DNA from: Streptomyces hyaluromycini | Lineage (GTDB): Bacteria > Actinomycetota > Actinomycetes > Streptomycetales > Streptomycetaceae | Direction of reading: 5' to 3' | DNA length: 64,000 bases | NCBI RefSeq assembly: GCF_002217755.1 | Contig: NZ_BCFL01000016.1 | Location: forward strand, 912,319 to 976,318 | Shown here: positions 8,914 through 17,806 of the stretch, piece by piece | How the letters are laid out: each line of letters opens with the position of its first letter | How positions within the stretch are numbered: the stretch's first letter is position 1 | Made by a program: the position numbers and the translations under genes | The notes under the pieces: generated by a model | What the model was told of the DNA's origin: nothing | The model's database searches: none | The model's input: only the letters and a program-made list of their open reading frames with translations

Positions 8914-9832
8914 ACCCCTGCCGCCAGGACGGGTACCGCAGCTCCCAGCCGAGCTCCCGCTTCGCCTTGGCGTTGGAGAAGCCGCGCCCCTGGGTCATGA
9001 TGACGACCGCCTGTTCGCCGGCCAGGAGGCGGGCCAGCCACACCGGCACCCGCAGCGGCCGCCTCGCCCCGGCGCACTCGGCGAGATACGGCAGCCATGC
9101 GGCGGCCGGCGCCGGTTCGTCGTCGACGATGTTGAAGACACCCCGCACCTTCTGCTCGACGGCCAGCACGGTGGCGCTCGCCGCGTCGTCGAGATGGATC
9201 CAGCTGCTGTGGCCGGTGGCGCGGCCGACCAGGGGGTACTGGCGCCTGCGGACCAGCTCCACCTGGTCGTCGATGGCGCCGGGTCCGTAGAACGCGCCGT
9301 AGCGCAGGGCCGCGCCGCCCGCGTCGAGCACGGCGTCCTCCAGGTGGCGCAGTGCCAGCATGCCGCCGTGCGCGGGCGTTCCCGGCATCAGGTCCAGCGG
9401 GTCCTCCTCCGACTTCACCCAGCCGCCCTCGCGGACGCCGTTCCAGCTGGCGTGGCTCTGCGCGACGACATGGGGGACGCCGGTCGCCTCGGCGGCGGCG
9501 AGCAGATGGTCCGTGCCCTCGGTGCGCAGCCGGTTGGTGAGGGCGAACCAGCGGTCGGGATGCCTGATGTCCGGCTTGCCGGCGTGCACCGGGGAGATCG
9601 CGGTCAGCTGATGGACGATCACGTCCGGGCGGGCCTCGGCCACCGCCGCGCCGACCGACAGCGCGTCCAGGCCGTCCATGACGACTCCGTCCGCGCCCAG
9701 TTCCCTCAGCAGTCCCAGCTTGGCCGCGCTGGTCGTCGTAGCCGTCACCCGGTGCCCCCGCGCCACCAGTCGCGGCACCAGCCGCCGTCCCAGAACCCCA
9801 CTGCCGCCTGCCACGAACACCCGCACGGTCAT
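8894..9832 (-). CDS. NAD(P)-dependent epimerase/dehydratase (atypical/extended SDR)
   Basis: A 312-aa Rossmann oxidoreductase starting MTVRVFVAGGSGVLGRR with the GGSGVLG dinucleotide-binding loop at residues 9-15. It continues with VIVHQLTAISP, a YGAFYGPGA segment and HLDDAASATVLAVE, typical of sugar-epimerase-like SDRs. The catalytic Tyr of the YxxxK motif is not obvious, so the reaction is unknown. The open frame extends 45 codons upstream into the promoter region; the ATG at 9832 immediately preceding the Rossmann strand was preferred. It is divergent from the PadR gene and overlaps by four bases the remnant of an ECF sigma factor, with which it was once probably co-expressed. Confidence 0.85.
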   Translation of the reverse strand: MTVRVFVAGGSGVLGRRLVPRLVARGHRVTATTTSAAKLGLLRELGADGVVMDGLDALSVGAAVAEARPDVIVHQLTAISPVHAGKPDIRHPDRWFALTNRLRTEGTDHLLAAAEATGVPHVVAQSHASWNGVREGGWVKSEEDPLDLMPGTPAHGGMLALRHLEDAVLDAGGAALRYGAFYGPGAIDDQVELVRRRQYPLVGRATGHSSWIHLDDAASATVLAVEQKVRGVFNIVDDEPAPAAAWLPYLAECAGARRPLRVPVWLARLLAGEQAVVIMTQGRGFSNAKAKRELGWELRYPSWRQGFKEELA

Positions 9833-9970
9833 CACCTTCCTGATGCGTTCCGGAACCGGGAACCGGCTCCCGGACCGGAGACGGGACAGACCCGTGCTCC
9901 TGTGACATCGCGCTGTCGCAGAACCGTGACAATCGGCTCCCACGTGCGCGTTCACACGCCCCGCCATGAC

Positions 9971-10013
9971 CTACACACTCCGCGTATACATGCGGCGTAT
10001 ACACCGTGTGTAG
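9971..10013. promoter_or_regulatory. Nested inverted repeats, likely PadR operator
   Basis: CTACACAC (9971-9978) is exactly inverted as GTGTGTAG (10006-10013). Between them are two GTATAC palindromes at 9984 and 9997. The site lies in the divergent SDR/PadR promoter region, 10 bases before the PadR ATG. Autoregulation from such a site is typical of PadR proteins. Confidence 0.6.
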
Positions 10014-10023
10014 AGTGCTCGTC

Positions 10024-10548
10024 ATGTCCATCGGTCACACCCTTTTGGGGCTCCTGGAGTCCGGCCCGCGCCACGGTTACGACCTGAAGCGGGCCTTCGA
10101 CGAGAAGTTCGGTCACGACCGGCCGCTGCACTACGGCCAGGTCTACTCGACGATGTCCCGGCTGCTGAAGAACGGGCTCGTGGAAGTCGACGGCATCGAG
10201 GCGGGCGGCGGGCCGGAGCGGAAGCGGTACGCCATCACCGACGCCGGGGTCACCGACGTCGAGCGGTGGCTCGCGACTCCGGAGAAGCCGGAGGAGTACC
10301 TCCAGTCGACCCTGTACACCAAGGTCGTGCTCGCGCTGCTGACGCACCGCAACGCCGGCGACGTCCTCGACAGCCAGCGCTCCGAGCATCTGCGCAGCAT
10401 GCGCATCCTCACCGACCGCAAGCGCCATGGCGACCTCGCCGACCAGCTCGTCTGCGACCACGCCCTGTTCCACCTGGAGGCGGACCTGCGCTGGCTGGAA
10501 CTGACCGCGGCCCGGCTCGACAAGCTCCGCGCGGAGGTGGCCGAGTGA
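10024..10548 (+). CDS. PadR-family transcriptional regulator
   Basis: A 174-aa protein with a PadR winged helix in the first 80 residues (HTLLGLLESGPRHGYDLKRAF, YGQVYSTMSRLLKNGLV, KRYAITDAG) and an alpha-helical C-terminal dimerisation domain (PadR C-terminal/Vir-type). It heads a three-gene operon: its TGA overlaps the GTG of the ABC ATPase, which overlaps the permease. It most likely represses the exporter until a ligand binds. The start at 10024 (MSIGHTLLG) fits homologues; an upstream GTG at 10006 lies inside the operator. No good Shine-Dalgarno precedes the ATG, so the mRNA may be leaderless or nearly so. Confidence 0.9.
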   Translation: MSIGHTLLGLLESGPRHGYDLKRAFDEKFGHDRPLHYGQVYSTMSRLLKNGLVEVDGIEAGGGPERKRYAITDAGVTDVERWLATPEKPEEYLQSTLYTKVVLALLTHRNAGDVLDSQRSEHLRSMRILTDRKRHGDLADQLVCDHALFHLEADLRWLELTAARLDKLRAEVAE

Positions 10549-11243
10549 ACGCCCCCGCCGCTCCGGCCGGTTCGCTGCTCACCGCCGAGGAACTGCGCAA
10601 GGCCTACGGCCCGACCCTCGCCCTCGACGGGGCCGGGTTCTCCATACATCCGGGCGAGGTCGTCGCCGTGATGGGCCCCTCCGGGTCCGGCAAGTCGACG
10701 CTGCTGCACTGCCTCGCCGGGATCGTGCCGCCCGACTCCGGGTCGATCATGTACGCCGGCCGCGAGATGGCGACCATGAACGACGCCGAGCGCAGCGCGC
10801 TGCGGCGCAGCGAGTTCGGGTTCGTCTTCCAGTTCGGCCAGCTGGTGCCCGAACTGACCTGCGTGGAGAACGTCGCGCTGCCGCTGCGGCTGAACGGCAC
10901 CTCCCGCAAGGAGGCCGAGAAGACCGCGCTGGACTGGATGCGGCGCCTGGAGGTCGACGACCTCGCGAAGAAGCGGCCCGGCGAGGTCTCCGGCGGGCAG
11001 GGGCAGCGGGTCGCGGTGGCACGCTCGCTGGTGACCGGGCCGCGGGTGCTGTTCGCGGACGAGCCGACCGGCGCGCTCGACTCGCTCAACGGCGAGCGGG
11101 TGATGGAGCTGCTGACGGACGCCGCCCGGTCCACCAACGCGGCCGTCGTCCTCGTCACGCACGAGGCACGGGTGGCCGCCTACTCCGACCGCGAGATCGT
11201 CGTACGGGACGGCAAATCCCGGGACATGGAGCGGGCCGTATGA
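10545..11243 (+). CDS. ABC transporter ATP-binding protein (MacB/LolD type)
   Basis: A 232-aa ATPase. Walker A GPSGSGKST is at residues 44-52, the Q-loop is in FVFQFGQLVPELT, the signature is VSGGQGQRVAVAR, Walker B is VLFADEPTGALD and the switch His is in VLVTHE. GTG at 10545 shares bases with the PadR stop (GTGA), and its own stop overlaps the permease ATG, so the three are translationally coupled. This subclass powers FtsX-like permeases that export or extract lipids, peptides or drugs at the membrane. The substrate cannot be read from sequence. Confidence 0.93.
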   Translation: MNAPAAPAGSLLTAEELRKAYGPTLALDGAGFSIHPGEVVAVMGPSGSGKSTLLHCLAGIVPPDSGSIMYAGREMATMNDAERSALRRSEFGFVFQFGQLVPELTCVENVALPLRLNGTSRKEAEKTALDWMRRLEVDDLAKKRPGEVSGGQGQRVAVARSLVTGPRVLFADEPTGALDSLNGERVMELLTDAARSTNAAVVLVTHEARVAAYSDREIVVRDGKSRDMERAV

Positions 11244-13582
11244 GCCGGGGGCGCTGGGCCGGGGATCTGGCCATGGGGGCGCGGTTCGCCTTCACGGGCG
11301 GGCGCGAGGGCTGGATCCGGGCGCTGCTGACGGGCGTCGGCGTCGGGCTCGGGGTGGCACTGCTGCTGCTCACGGCGGCGGTGCCCAGCATCCTCGACAC
11401 CCGGCACCAGCGCGAGGCGGCCCGGCAGGACTACCTGCTGTCCCCCGCGAAGATCCCGGCGGCCGACGACACCGTCGTGGTCGCCCACACCGACACCGTC
11501 TGGCACGACCAGGACGTGCGCGGCCGGCTGCTCCAGCCGGAGGGCGCCAAGGCACCCCTGCCGCCGGGAATCGACCGGTTCCCGGCCGTGGGCGAGATGT
11601 ACGTCTCCCCCGCGCTGGCCGACCTGCTGAAGTCCTCCGGGACCGGACTGCTGCACGAGCGGCTGCCCGGCAAGGTCGTCGGCACCATCGGGGACTCCGG
11701 GCTCATCGGCTCCCACGAACTCGCCTACTACGCGGGCTCCGAGCACCTGGCCCCGCTGATCGGCAAGGCCTCGGTGGAGCGGATCGACCACTTCGGGGAC
11801 ACCTCCGACCAGGGCTCCGAACCGCTGGACCCGGTCCTGCTGCTGCTCGTCCTGATGGTGTTCGTGGTGCTGCTCACCCCGGTCGCCATCTTCGTCGCCA
11901 CCGCCGTGCGGTTCGGCGGCGAGCAGCGCGACCGGCGGCTCGCGGCGCTGCGGCTGATCGGCTGCGACGGCGGGATGGCCCGGCGGATCGCGGCGGGCGA
12001 GGCGCTCGCGGGCTCCGTGCTGGGTCTGGCGTTCGGCGTCGGCTTCTTCCTGGCCGGTGCCCAGCTCGCCGGGTCGATCGAGCTGTTCGGCATCAGCATC
12101 TTCCCGGACTACCTCACCCCGTCGCCCGTCCTGGCGCTGCTGGTGGCCGTCGCGGTCCCGGCGACCGCCGTGCTGGTCACCCTGTTCTCGCTGCGCCGGG
12201 TCGTCATCGAACCGCTGGGCGTGGTGCGCACGTCCGGACCCGGGCGGCGCCGGCTGTGGTGGCGGCTGCTGCTGCCGCTGCTGGGCCTGCTGATGCTCGC
12301 CCCGATGATCGGGAAGGGCAACAGCGGCGGCAACTTCAACCCCTACCTGGTGTCCTTCGGCGTGCTGGCCCTGCTGGTCGGCATCACCGCGCTGCTGCCG
12401 TGGGTGGTGGAGCGGGTCGTCGGCCGCCTGGACGGCGGCCCGGTCTCCTGGCAACTGGCGGTCCGCAGGCTCCAGTTGAGCAGCGGTACGGCGGCCCGGA
12501 TGGTGAACGGCATCGCGGTGGCGGTGGCCGGGGCGATCGCGCTCCAGATGCTGTTCTCCGGCGTCGACGCGGACTACACCAAGTCGACCGGGAAGGACCC
12601 GTCCCGCACCCAGATGGAGGTCGACCTGGGCAGCGCCACGGCTCCGGACGGCATCGCGGGCAAGCTGCGGGAGACCCGGGGCGTACGGCAGGCCGTGGCC
12701 CTGTCGGAGACCTCGTTCGCGGGCCGGCCCGCGGGCACCGAGGACACCGTGCAGATCATGGTCGGCGACTGCACGGCCCTGCGGGAACTGGTCAAGATCT
12801 CCGCCTGCCGCGACGGTGACGTCTTCGTCTCCAGTGCCGCGTTCGCCGATCCCGCCTCCCGCAAGCTGATGACGCCGGGGCACACGGTCTGGGTCGACCC
12901 CACCTACTCCGGCGGCACGAAGGGGGTCGAGGCCCGCTGGACACTGCCGGCCGAACTGGGCCGGGCGCAGGTCCGCAAGGACGCCCTGCGCACCGACCTC
13001 ACGGGCCTGCTGGTCACCCCGTCCGCCCTGCCGGCCAAGGCCCGCCCGAGCCTGAGCAGCAGCGTCTACCTCCTGCTGGACCCGAAGGTCCCGGAATCGG
13101 ACGCCACCGAGGAGGTACGGACCGCGGCCCTCAGGGCCGCCCCGCTGGCCAACGTGTGGACCTGGCAGTCGACCCAGCGTTCCACCCGGTACGACACCAT
13201 CCGCACCGGCCTGTTCGTGGGCGCGGCCGCCGTCCTCGCCCTCATCGGGGCGAGCCTGCTGGTCTCCCAGCTGGAGCAGTTGCGCGAGCGCAAGAAGCTG
13301 CTGTCGTCGCTGATCGCCTTCGGCACCCGGCGCCGCACCCTCACCCTGTCCGTGCTCTGGCAGACGACGATCCCCATCACCCTGGGCCTGCTGCTGGCCG
13401 TGGTGGTCGGGCTGACGCTCGGCGGGGTGCTGATGAAGATGACGGCCGTACCGCTGCGCGTGGACTGGCCGAGCGTGCTGTCGATGACCGGGTTCGGCGC
13501 GGCGATCGTCCTCGCCGTGACCCTGCTCAGTCTGCCGGCGCTGCTGCGCCTGATGCGCCCGGACGGGCTGCGCACCGAGTAG
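11240..13582 (+). CDS. FtsX/MacB-type ABC transporter permease
   Basis: A 780-aa membrane protein with an N-terminal helix (about 28-50), a periplasm-equivalent domain, then two FtsX blocks of three or more helices each: about 200-330 (VLLLLVLMVFVVLLTPVAIF, LALLVAVAVPATAVLVTLF) and about 650-775. An eighth-to-tenth helix region lies at 340-430. Each block has the FtsX coupling sequence (RDRRLAALRLIG; RKKLLSSLIAFGTRR). Its ATG overlaps the ATPase stop. Together with that ATPase it forms an exporter under PadR control. The length matches the large single-chain FtsX permeases of actinobacteria. Confidence 0.9.
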   Translation: MSRGRWAGDLAMGARFAFTGGREGWIRALLTGVGVGLGVALLLLTAAVPSILDTRHQREAARQDYLLSPAKIPAADDTVVVAHTDTVWHDQDVRGRLLQPEGAKAPLPPGIDRFPAVGEMYVSPALADLLKSSGTGLLHERLPGKVVGTIGDSGLIGSHELAYYAGSEHLAPLIGKASVERIDHFGDTSDQGSEPLDPVLLLLVLMVFVVLLTPVAIFVATAVRFGGEQRDRRLAALRLIGCDGGMARRIAAGEALAGSVLGLAFGVGFFLAGAQLAGSIELFGISIFPDYLTPSPVLALLVAVAVPATAVLVTLFSLRRVVIEPLGVVRTSGPGRRRLWWRLLLPLLGLLMLAPMIGKGNSGGNFNPYLVSFGVLALLVGITALLPWVVERVVGRLDGGPVSWQLAVRRLQLSSGTAARMVNGIAVAVAGAIALQMLFSGVDADYTKSTGKDPSRTQMEVDLGSATAPDGIAGKLRETRGVRQAVALSETSFAGRPAGTEDTVQIMVGDCTALRELVKISACRDGDVFVSSAAFADPASRKLMTPGHTVWVDPTYSGGTKGVEARWTLPAELGRAQVRKDALRTDLTGLLVTPSALPAKARPSLSSSVYLLLDPKVPESDATEEVRTAALRAAPLANVWTWQSTQRSTRYDTIRTGLFVGAAAVLALIGASLLVSQLEQLRERKKLLSSLIAFGTRRRTLTLSVLWQTTIPITLGLLLAVVVGLTLGGVLMKMTAVPLRVDWPSVLSMTGFGAAIVLAVTLLSLPALLRLMRPDGLRTE

Positions 13583-13596
13583 GCACCGCCGCTCCG

Positions 13597-13629
13597 CAGA
13601 CCCCGCTCACTGCTGGTGGGCGGGGTCCG
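13597..13629 (+). terminator. Terminator of the PadR-ABC operon
   Basis: GACCCCGC (13599-13606) pairs with GCGGGGTC (13620-13627), 15 bases after the permease stop. Confidence 0.6.
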
Positions 13630-13635
13630 CCGCAT

Positions 13636-13705
13636 CCCTGGGGGCTGCGCCCCCAGACCCCCCTTCGGCCTGAACGGCCTCGTCCTCAAACGCCGGACGG
13701 GCTGA
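13636..13705. repeat. Second copy of the 325-365 intergenic repeat
   Basis: A GGGGGCTGCGCCCCC hairpin followed by 41 bases (13665-13705) identical to 325-365. The downstream flank is a set of decayed copies that encode the C-terminal tail of the AI-2E-type permease. Confidence 0.8.
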
Positions 13706-15131
13706 TCGGATGCGGCTGATCGCCATCGTCGAGCGCGGGACGTAGTGACTGATGTGGCTGATCGGCATCATCGGGCGCAGGACGGGGCGATTGATGCGGC
13801 TGATCACCGTCGTCAGGCGCCGGACGGGCTGGGTCGGGTGGCTGATCGGATTCGTCGGGTTCGGTGCCCGCGTACCGTTCCTGCGAGTAGCGGTGCAGGT
13901 AGCTGACGACCGTGTTGGTCACCGCGACCAGCGGTACCGCGACCACCGCGCCGCCCAGGCCCGCCACCAGGCTGCCGGCCGTGACCGAGAGGACCACGGC
14001 GAGGGGGTGGACGCGGACCGCGCGGCCCAGGATGAACGGCTGGAGGATGTGGCCCTCGATCTGCTGGACCGCGAGGACGACGGCCAGGGTCAGCACCGCG
14101 GTGACGACGCCCTGGGTGACCAGCGCCACGATCACCGCCAGCGCGCCGGAGGCGACGGCGCCGACGAGCGGGATGAACGAGAACAGGAAGATGAAGACGG
14201 CCAGCGGCACGGCCATCGGGACATGCAGGAAGTAGATGCCGATGCCGATGAAGATGGCGTCGATGAGGGCGACCAGGACCGTGCCCCGGACGTAGGCCGT
14301 GAGCGTGCGCCAGGCGCGCGGACCGGCGCCGGCCACCCCCTCGCGGGCGGCGGCGGGGACCAGTTTGAGGAACCACTGCCAGATGCGGTCGCCGTCGTAC
14401 AGCAGGAAGAGCGTCGAGAAGAAGACCAGCAGGATGCCGGTCAGGGCCTCCACGACGACCTGCACGCCCTCCAGGCCGAACGACGTGATCTGGTCGGTGT
14501 TGGCGCCGATCGCCTCGCGGAGGTTCTTGGCGATCTGGTTGATCTGCTTGTCGGTGACATGGAAGGGGCTCTTCAGCAGCCAGTTGCGCAGATCGTCGAT
14601 GCCGCTCTGGATCTGGGTGGAGAGGGTGTCGATGTTCTCCATGACCTGCCAGGTCACGAACCAGCCCATCAGGCCGATCACCACGAACCCGGAGATGGCG
14701 GTGAGCGCGGTGGCGGGGCCGCGCGGTACGCCGTAGCGGCGCAGGCGGGCGACCGTGGGCTGGAGCAGGGCGGTGATGAGCAGGGCGACGACGAAGGCGA
14801 AGACGACCAGTTGCACGGAGCTGATGACCCGCATCAGGATCCAGACCGCACCGGCCAGCACCAGCAGCCGCCAGCCGGCCTCGGCGGCGACGCGCACACC
14901 CCAGGGGACGGCCGTCACCGGGTCGGGACGCGGCACCGGCTTCCGGACGGGTGCGGGGACCGGCGGCGCCGGGTCGGGGGCCGGTGCGGGCGCCGGAACG
15001 GACACGGCCGGAGCGGGCGGCTCCGGCGCGGTGTGCTCCCGCTCCACCTCGGCCCGGCGCTCGCCCAACCGCTCGCCCATCTCGGTCAGTCCAGCACCGA
15101 TGCGGCCGAGCCACTCAGGCACGCGCGACAT
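13686..15131 (-). CDS. AI-2E family transporter (PerM/YdbO-like permease)
   Basis: A 481-aa membrane protein. A Pro/Ala-rich cytoplasmic N-terminus (20-80) precedes paired helices (WRLLVLAGAVWILMRVISS, VQLVVFAFVVALLITALL), the family core with GPATALTAISGFVVIGLMGWF, and a C-terminal helical bundle ending in HPLAVVLSVTAGSLVAGLGGAVVAVPLVA. Members export small molecules or act as Na+/H+ antiporters; the substrate is unknown. The ATG at 15131 (MSRVPEWLGRIG) has GGGCGGAT upstream; a GTG at 15152 is possible. The last 56 residues are a repeat, DQPHQSxRPAPDDxDQPHQS, translated from degenerate copies of an intergenic repeat, so the original stop has been lost. Confidence 0.88.
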   Translation of the reverse strand: MSRVPEWLGRIGAGLTEMGERLGERRAEVEREHTAPEPPAPAVSVPAPAPAPDPAPPVPAPVRKPVPRPDPVTAVPWGVRVAAEAGWRLLVLAGAVWILMRVISSVQLVVFAFVVALLITALLQPTVARLRRYGVPRGPATALTAISGFVVIGLMGWFVTWQVMENIDTLSTQIQSGIDDLRNWLLKSPFHVTDKQINQIAKNLREAIGANTDQITSFGLEGVQVVVEALTGILLVFFSTLFLLYDGDRIWQWFLKLVPAAAREGVAGAGPRAWRTLTAYVRGTVLVALIDAIFIGIGIYFLHVPMAVPLAVFIFLFSFIPLVGAVASGALAVIVALVTQGVVTAVLTLAVVLAVQQIEGHILQPFILGRAVRVHPLAVVLSVTAGSLVAGLGGAVVAVPLVAVTNTVVSYLHRYSQERYAGTEPDESDQPPDPARPAPDDGDQPHQSPRPAPDDADQPHQSLRPALDDGDQPHPISPSGV

Positions 15132-15190
15132 GATCCGCCCTCTCCCCACCACTCCCCCCTGGAGTCGTCCGGTCCGACCGTACAGGGCAA

Positions 15191-15221
15191 CAGCCCCTCC
15201 CCCTAGGACGGGGAGGGGCTG
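15191..15221 (-). terminator. Strong hairpin terminator after the SLT gene
   Basis: CAGCCCCTCCCC (15191-15202) and GGGGAGGGGCTG (15210-15221) form a perfect 12-bp stem with a 7-base loop. It sits 146 bases downstream of the secreted transglycosylase gene and before the AI-2E gene. Confidence 0.7.
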
Positions 15222-15251
15222 TCGAAGGTTGAGAAGAGCCCGCTACAGCAA

Positions 15252-15290
15252 GCGCCCCGAAGGGGCGCGGCGAACTGCGCGCTCAGCCAC
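15252..15290. repeat. Copy of dispersed GC-rich repeat (short form)
   Basis: GCGCCCCGAAGGGGCGC followed by GAACTGCGCGCTCAGCCAC, the short version of the family also seen at 34880, 51741 and 52884. It lies just after the transglycosylase stop. Confidence 0.7.
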
Positions 15291-15367
15291 ACACGACCCG
15301 CGGACGCCGACGAACCTCAGACACCACGAACCGCAGCGCCGTTTGTCGGGCGAACCCGGCGGAACGC

Positions 15368-16054
15368 CTAATACCAGTGGTTCGCCTGCCAGAACGACCA
15401 GGCCTCGCAAGGGCTGCCGTACCGCGAGTTCATGTAGTTGAGGCCCCACTTGATCTGCGTGGCCGGGTTGGTCTGCCAGTCGGCGCCCACGGAGGACATC
15501 TTGGAGCCGGGCAGAGCCTGGAAGAGGCCGTAGGCGCCGGAGGAGGCGTTGACCGCCTGGTAGTTCCAACTGGACTCGTGGTCCACGATGTTGCTGAAGC
15601 ACTGGTACTGGCCGCTGGCCACCATCTGCTGCGCCATCGCCTGGATCTGCGCCACGGTGTACGAGCTCTGGACCGGGAAGCTGGAGGAGGACCTGCTGGC
15701 CGCTTCCTTCGCCTGGGCGCGCTCCTTGGCTTCCTTCGCCGCCTTCTCGGCCTCGGCCTTCTTGGCCTCGGCGGTCTTGGCTGCGGCCACCCGGGCGGCC
15801 TGCTCGGCGTCCTTCTTGGCGGAGGCGTCCGCCTGGATCGCCACGGCGTCGGCCTGCTGCGTCAGGGACGCGGTCTGCACCTGGGCCTGCTCACCCGCGG
15901 GCAGATCCGCGAGGAGCGTGGTGTCGGCTGCCGTAGCCTCGGCGTCGTTGTTCGGCTGGGCAACACTGCCCGAGGCCACACCCACGACGCTTCCGACGGC
16001 GGTGACCGCGGTGGCCGAAGCCACTGCGAATCCCCGGACCGAGATCCGGCTCAC
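15368..16054 (-). CDS. Secreted lytic transglycosylase-like (SLT) protein
   Basis: A 228-aa secreted cell-wall enzyme. A signal peptide (SVRGFAVASATAVTAVGSVVGVASG, about 5-30) is followed by an Ala/Lys/Glu-rich coiled coil (about 55-125, KTAEAKKAEAEKAAKEAKE) and a C-terminal SLT/goose-lysozyme-like domain: IVDHESSWNYQAVNASSGAYGLFQALPGSKM, with catalytic Glu near 160, ending in NSRYGSPCEAWSFWQANHWY. It should cleave peptidoglycan strands. The open frame reaches further upstream, but GGAAGGA lies 6 bases before the GTG at 16054, and homologues begin MSRISVRGFAV, so that start was chosen. It follows phoH on the same strand after a 426-base leader. Confidence 0.9.
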   Translation of the reverse strand: MSRISVRGFAVASATAVTAVGSVVGVASGSVAQPNNDAEATAADTTLLADLPAGEQAQVQTASLTQQADAVAIQADASAKKDAEQAARVAAAKTAEAKKAEAEKAAKEAKERAQAKEAASRSSSSFPVQSSYTVAQIQAMAQQMVASGQYQCFSNIVDHESSWNYQAVNASSGAYGLFQALPGSKMSSVGADWQTNPATQIKWGLNYMNSRYGSPCEAWSFWQANHWY

Positions 16055-16480
16055 ACGGTTTCCTTCCAGCATCGACCGCTTCGGTGACCCTGGCGGACGC
16101 AATCGTGCCCCTGACACTGGTCTCCTCACTACTGGGTCACGGGAGACACGGGCCCGGTGGGCAACTCCTGCAAGGGAGCGCCGCATGGTGCTCGGGCGGC
16201 ATACGACGTCGCTATGGAATTAGCAGTGATGCTTCTGTTGTTCCGTACCGCTGGGGGTACAGGTGTGTCGTATGCGGGGCCTGACAGGAGTGAGACTCTG
16301 CCGTAACCAGACGCCGGGTGGCAATTCAGAGTTGCGTGTGAAAGCTCACATCCGGTTTCTCCCAGGGGATTTCAGGAAACCGCCACACACGAAGGCGCCG
16401 CCCGACTAGGCTCGGGGCCTTTGCCGGACGGCACCAACGGATGGGTAATCAGCCCAAGTTGGACACAGGGATCAGATGGC
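16055..16480 (-). other. Long hairpin-rich leader between phoH and the SLT gene
   Basis: 426 bases without a gene. Visible structures are CGGTTTC/GAAACCG (16353-16382), GTACC/GGTAC (16245-16260) and a CCGCATG-rich stem near 16180-16200. The hairpin nearest phoH may terminate it; the remainder is promoter and long 5' leader of the lytic enzyme. Streptomyces muralytic genes often carry a c-di-AMP (ydaO) riboswitch here, but its conserved GGGGGAACC and CCGAATCCG blocks were not found. Confidence 0.4.
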
Positions 16481-17806
16481 TCAGATGTGTCCGTCCTCCA
16501 GCATTTCGGTCACAAGAGCGGCGATCTGGGACCTCTCGGACCGGGTGAGGGTGACATGCGCGAACAGCGGATGCCCCTTCAGCTTCTCCACGACGGCGAC
16601 CACACCGTCGTAACGTCCGACGCGCAGATTATCCCTTTGCGCCACATCGTGGGTCAGAACCACCCGTGAATTAGCGCCGATCCGGGACAGAACGGTCAGC
16701 AGGACATTCCGCTCCAGCGACTGGGCCTCGTCCACGATCACGTACGCGTCGTGCAGGGAGCGGCCGCGGATGTGGGTGAGCGGCAGCACCTCCAGCATCC
16801 CGCGGGCGGTGACCTCCTCGATGACCTCGCGGCTGGTGACCGCCGAGAGGGTGTCGAAGACCGCCTGCGCCCAAGGGCTCATCTTCTCCGACTCGGAGCC
16901 CGGCAGATAGCCCAGCTCCTGCCCGCCGACCGCGTACAGCGGACGGAAGACCATCACCTTCTGGTGCTGGCGGCGCTCCAGTACCGCCTCCAGGCCCGCG
17001 CACAGCGCCAGCGCGCTCTTGCCGGTGCCGGCCCGGCCGCCCATCGACACGATCCCGACATCCGGGTCGAGCAGCAGGTCGAGCGCAATGCGCTGCTCGG
17101 CACTGCGGCCCTTGATGCCGAACGCCTCACGGTCGCCGCGCACCACACGGACGTTGCCCTCGGCCGTCACCCGGCCCAGCGCCTTGCCGCGCTCGGATTG
17201 GATGGTCAGGCCGGTGTGCACGGGGAGGTCGGAGGCCTCCGGGACGTACACGTGCCCTTCCTCGAAGAGGAGGTCCACCTGTTCGCCGGACAGCGTCAGT
17301 TCGGACATTCCGGTCCAGCCGGAGGCGCCCGTGATGGCGAGTTCGGCGCGGTACTCCTCGGCGAGGAGGCCGACCGACGATGCCTTGATCCTGAGCGGCA
17401 GGTCCTTGGAGACGACGGTGACGTCGTACCCCTCGGCCTGCAGGTTGCGGGCGACCGCGAGGATGCGGGAGTCGTTGTCCCCCAGGCGGTAGCCGCTGGG
17501 CAACACGCTGGGGTCCGAGTGATTGAGCTCGACACGGATCGTGCCGCCGAGGTCCCCGATCGGGATCGGGGCGTCCAGACGGCCGTGCCGGACCCGGTAG
17601 TCGTCGAGCAGGCGCAGCGCCTGCCTGGCGAAGTAACCGAGTTCGGGATGGTGCCGCTTGGCCTCGAGTTCCGTGACCACGACGATCGGGAGCACGACCT
17701 CGTGCTCCTCGAAGCGGGCCATGGCGTTCGGGTCGGCCAGCAGGACGCTGGTGTCGAGAACATAGGTGCGCCGGTCGGACTTGCGGCGCGTTGTGCTGGT
17801 CACCAC
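16481..17806 (-). CDS. phoH2: PIN-PhoH fusion ATPase/ribonuclease (PhoH2 type)
   Basis: A 441-aa protein with two domains. The N-terminal PIN nuclease (about 14-150) has acidic ligands in [22 protein letters not shown] and [12 protein letters not shown] linker is followed by the PhoH P-loop ATPase, with Walker [14 protein letters not shown] (about 255-267) and Walker [13 protein letters not shown] (about 350). The mycobacterial counterpart PhoH2 (Rv1095) unwinds and cleaves RNA, so an RNA helicase/RNase is the best inference. In M. tuberculosis it lies between Rv1086 and fumC (Rv1098c), and the same three genes occur here. The GTG at 17806 is followed by a second GTG; either could start. No antitoxin-like ORF overlapping its 5' end was recognised. 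Confidence 0.9.
   Translation of the reverse strand: MVTSTTRRKSDRRTYVLDTSVLLADPNAMARFEEHEVVLPIVVVTELEAKRHHPELGYFARQALRLLDDYRVRHGRLDAPIPIGDLGGTIRVELNHSDPSVLPSGYRLGDNDSRILAVARNLQAEGYDVTVVSKDLPLRIKASSVGLLAEEYRAELAITGASGWTGMSELTLSGEQVDLLFEEGHVYVPEASDLPVHTGLTIQSERGKALGRVTAEGNVRVVRGDREAFGIKGRSAEQRIALDLLLDPDVGIVSMGGRAGTGKSALALCAGLEAVLERRQHQKVMVFRPLYAVGGQELGYLPGSESEKMSPWAQAVFDTLSAVTSREVIEEVTARGMLEVLPLTHIRGRSLHDAYVIVDEAQSLERNVLLTVLSRIGANSRVVLTHDVAQRDNLRVGRYDGVVAVVEKLKGHPLFAHVTLTRSERSQIAALVTEMLEDGHI

Noticed and set aside
13752..15206. 484-codon plus-strand frame opposite the AI-2E-type permease
   Set aside because: Composition is typical antisense shadow (Asp/Arg/Gly/His-rich), with no membrane or domain logic.
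16055..16480. c-di-AMP (ydaO) riboswitch before the lytic enzyme gene
   Set aside because: Expected by analogy with other Streptomyces muralytic genes, but neither the GGGGGAACC nor the CCGAATCCG core could be found on the coding strand.
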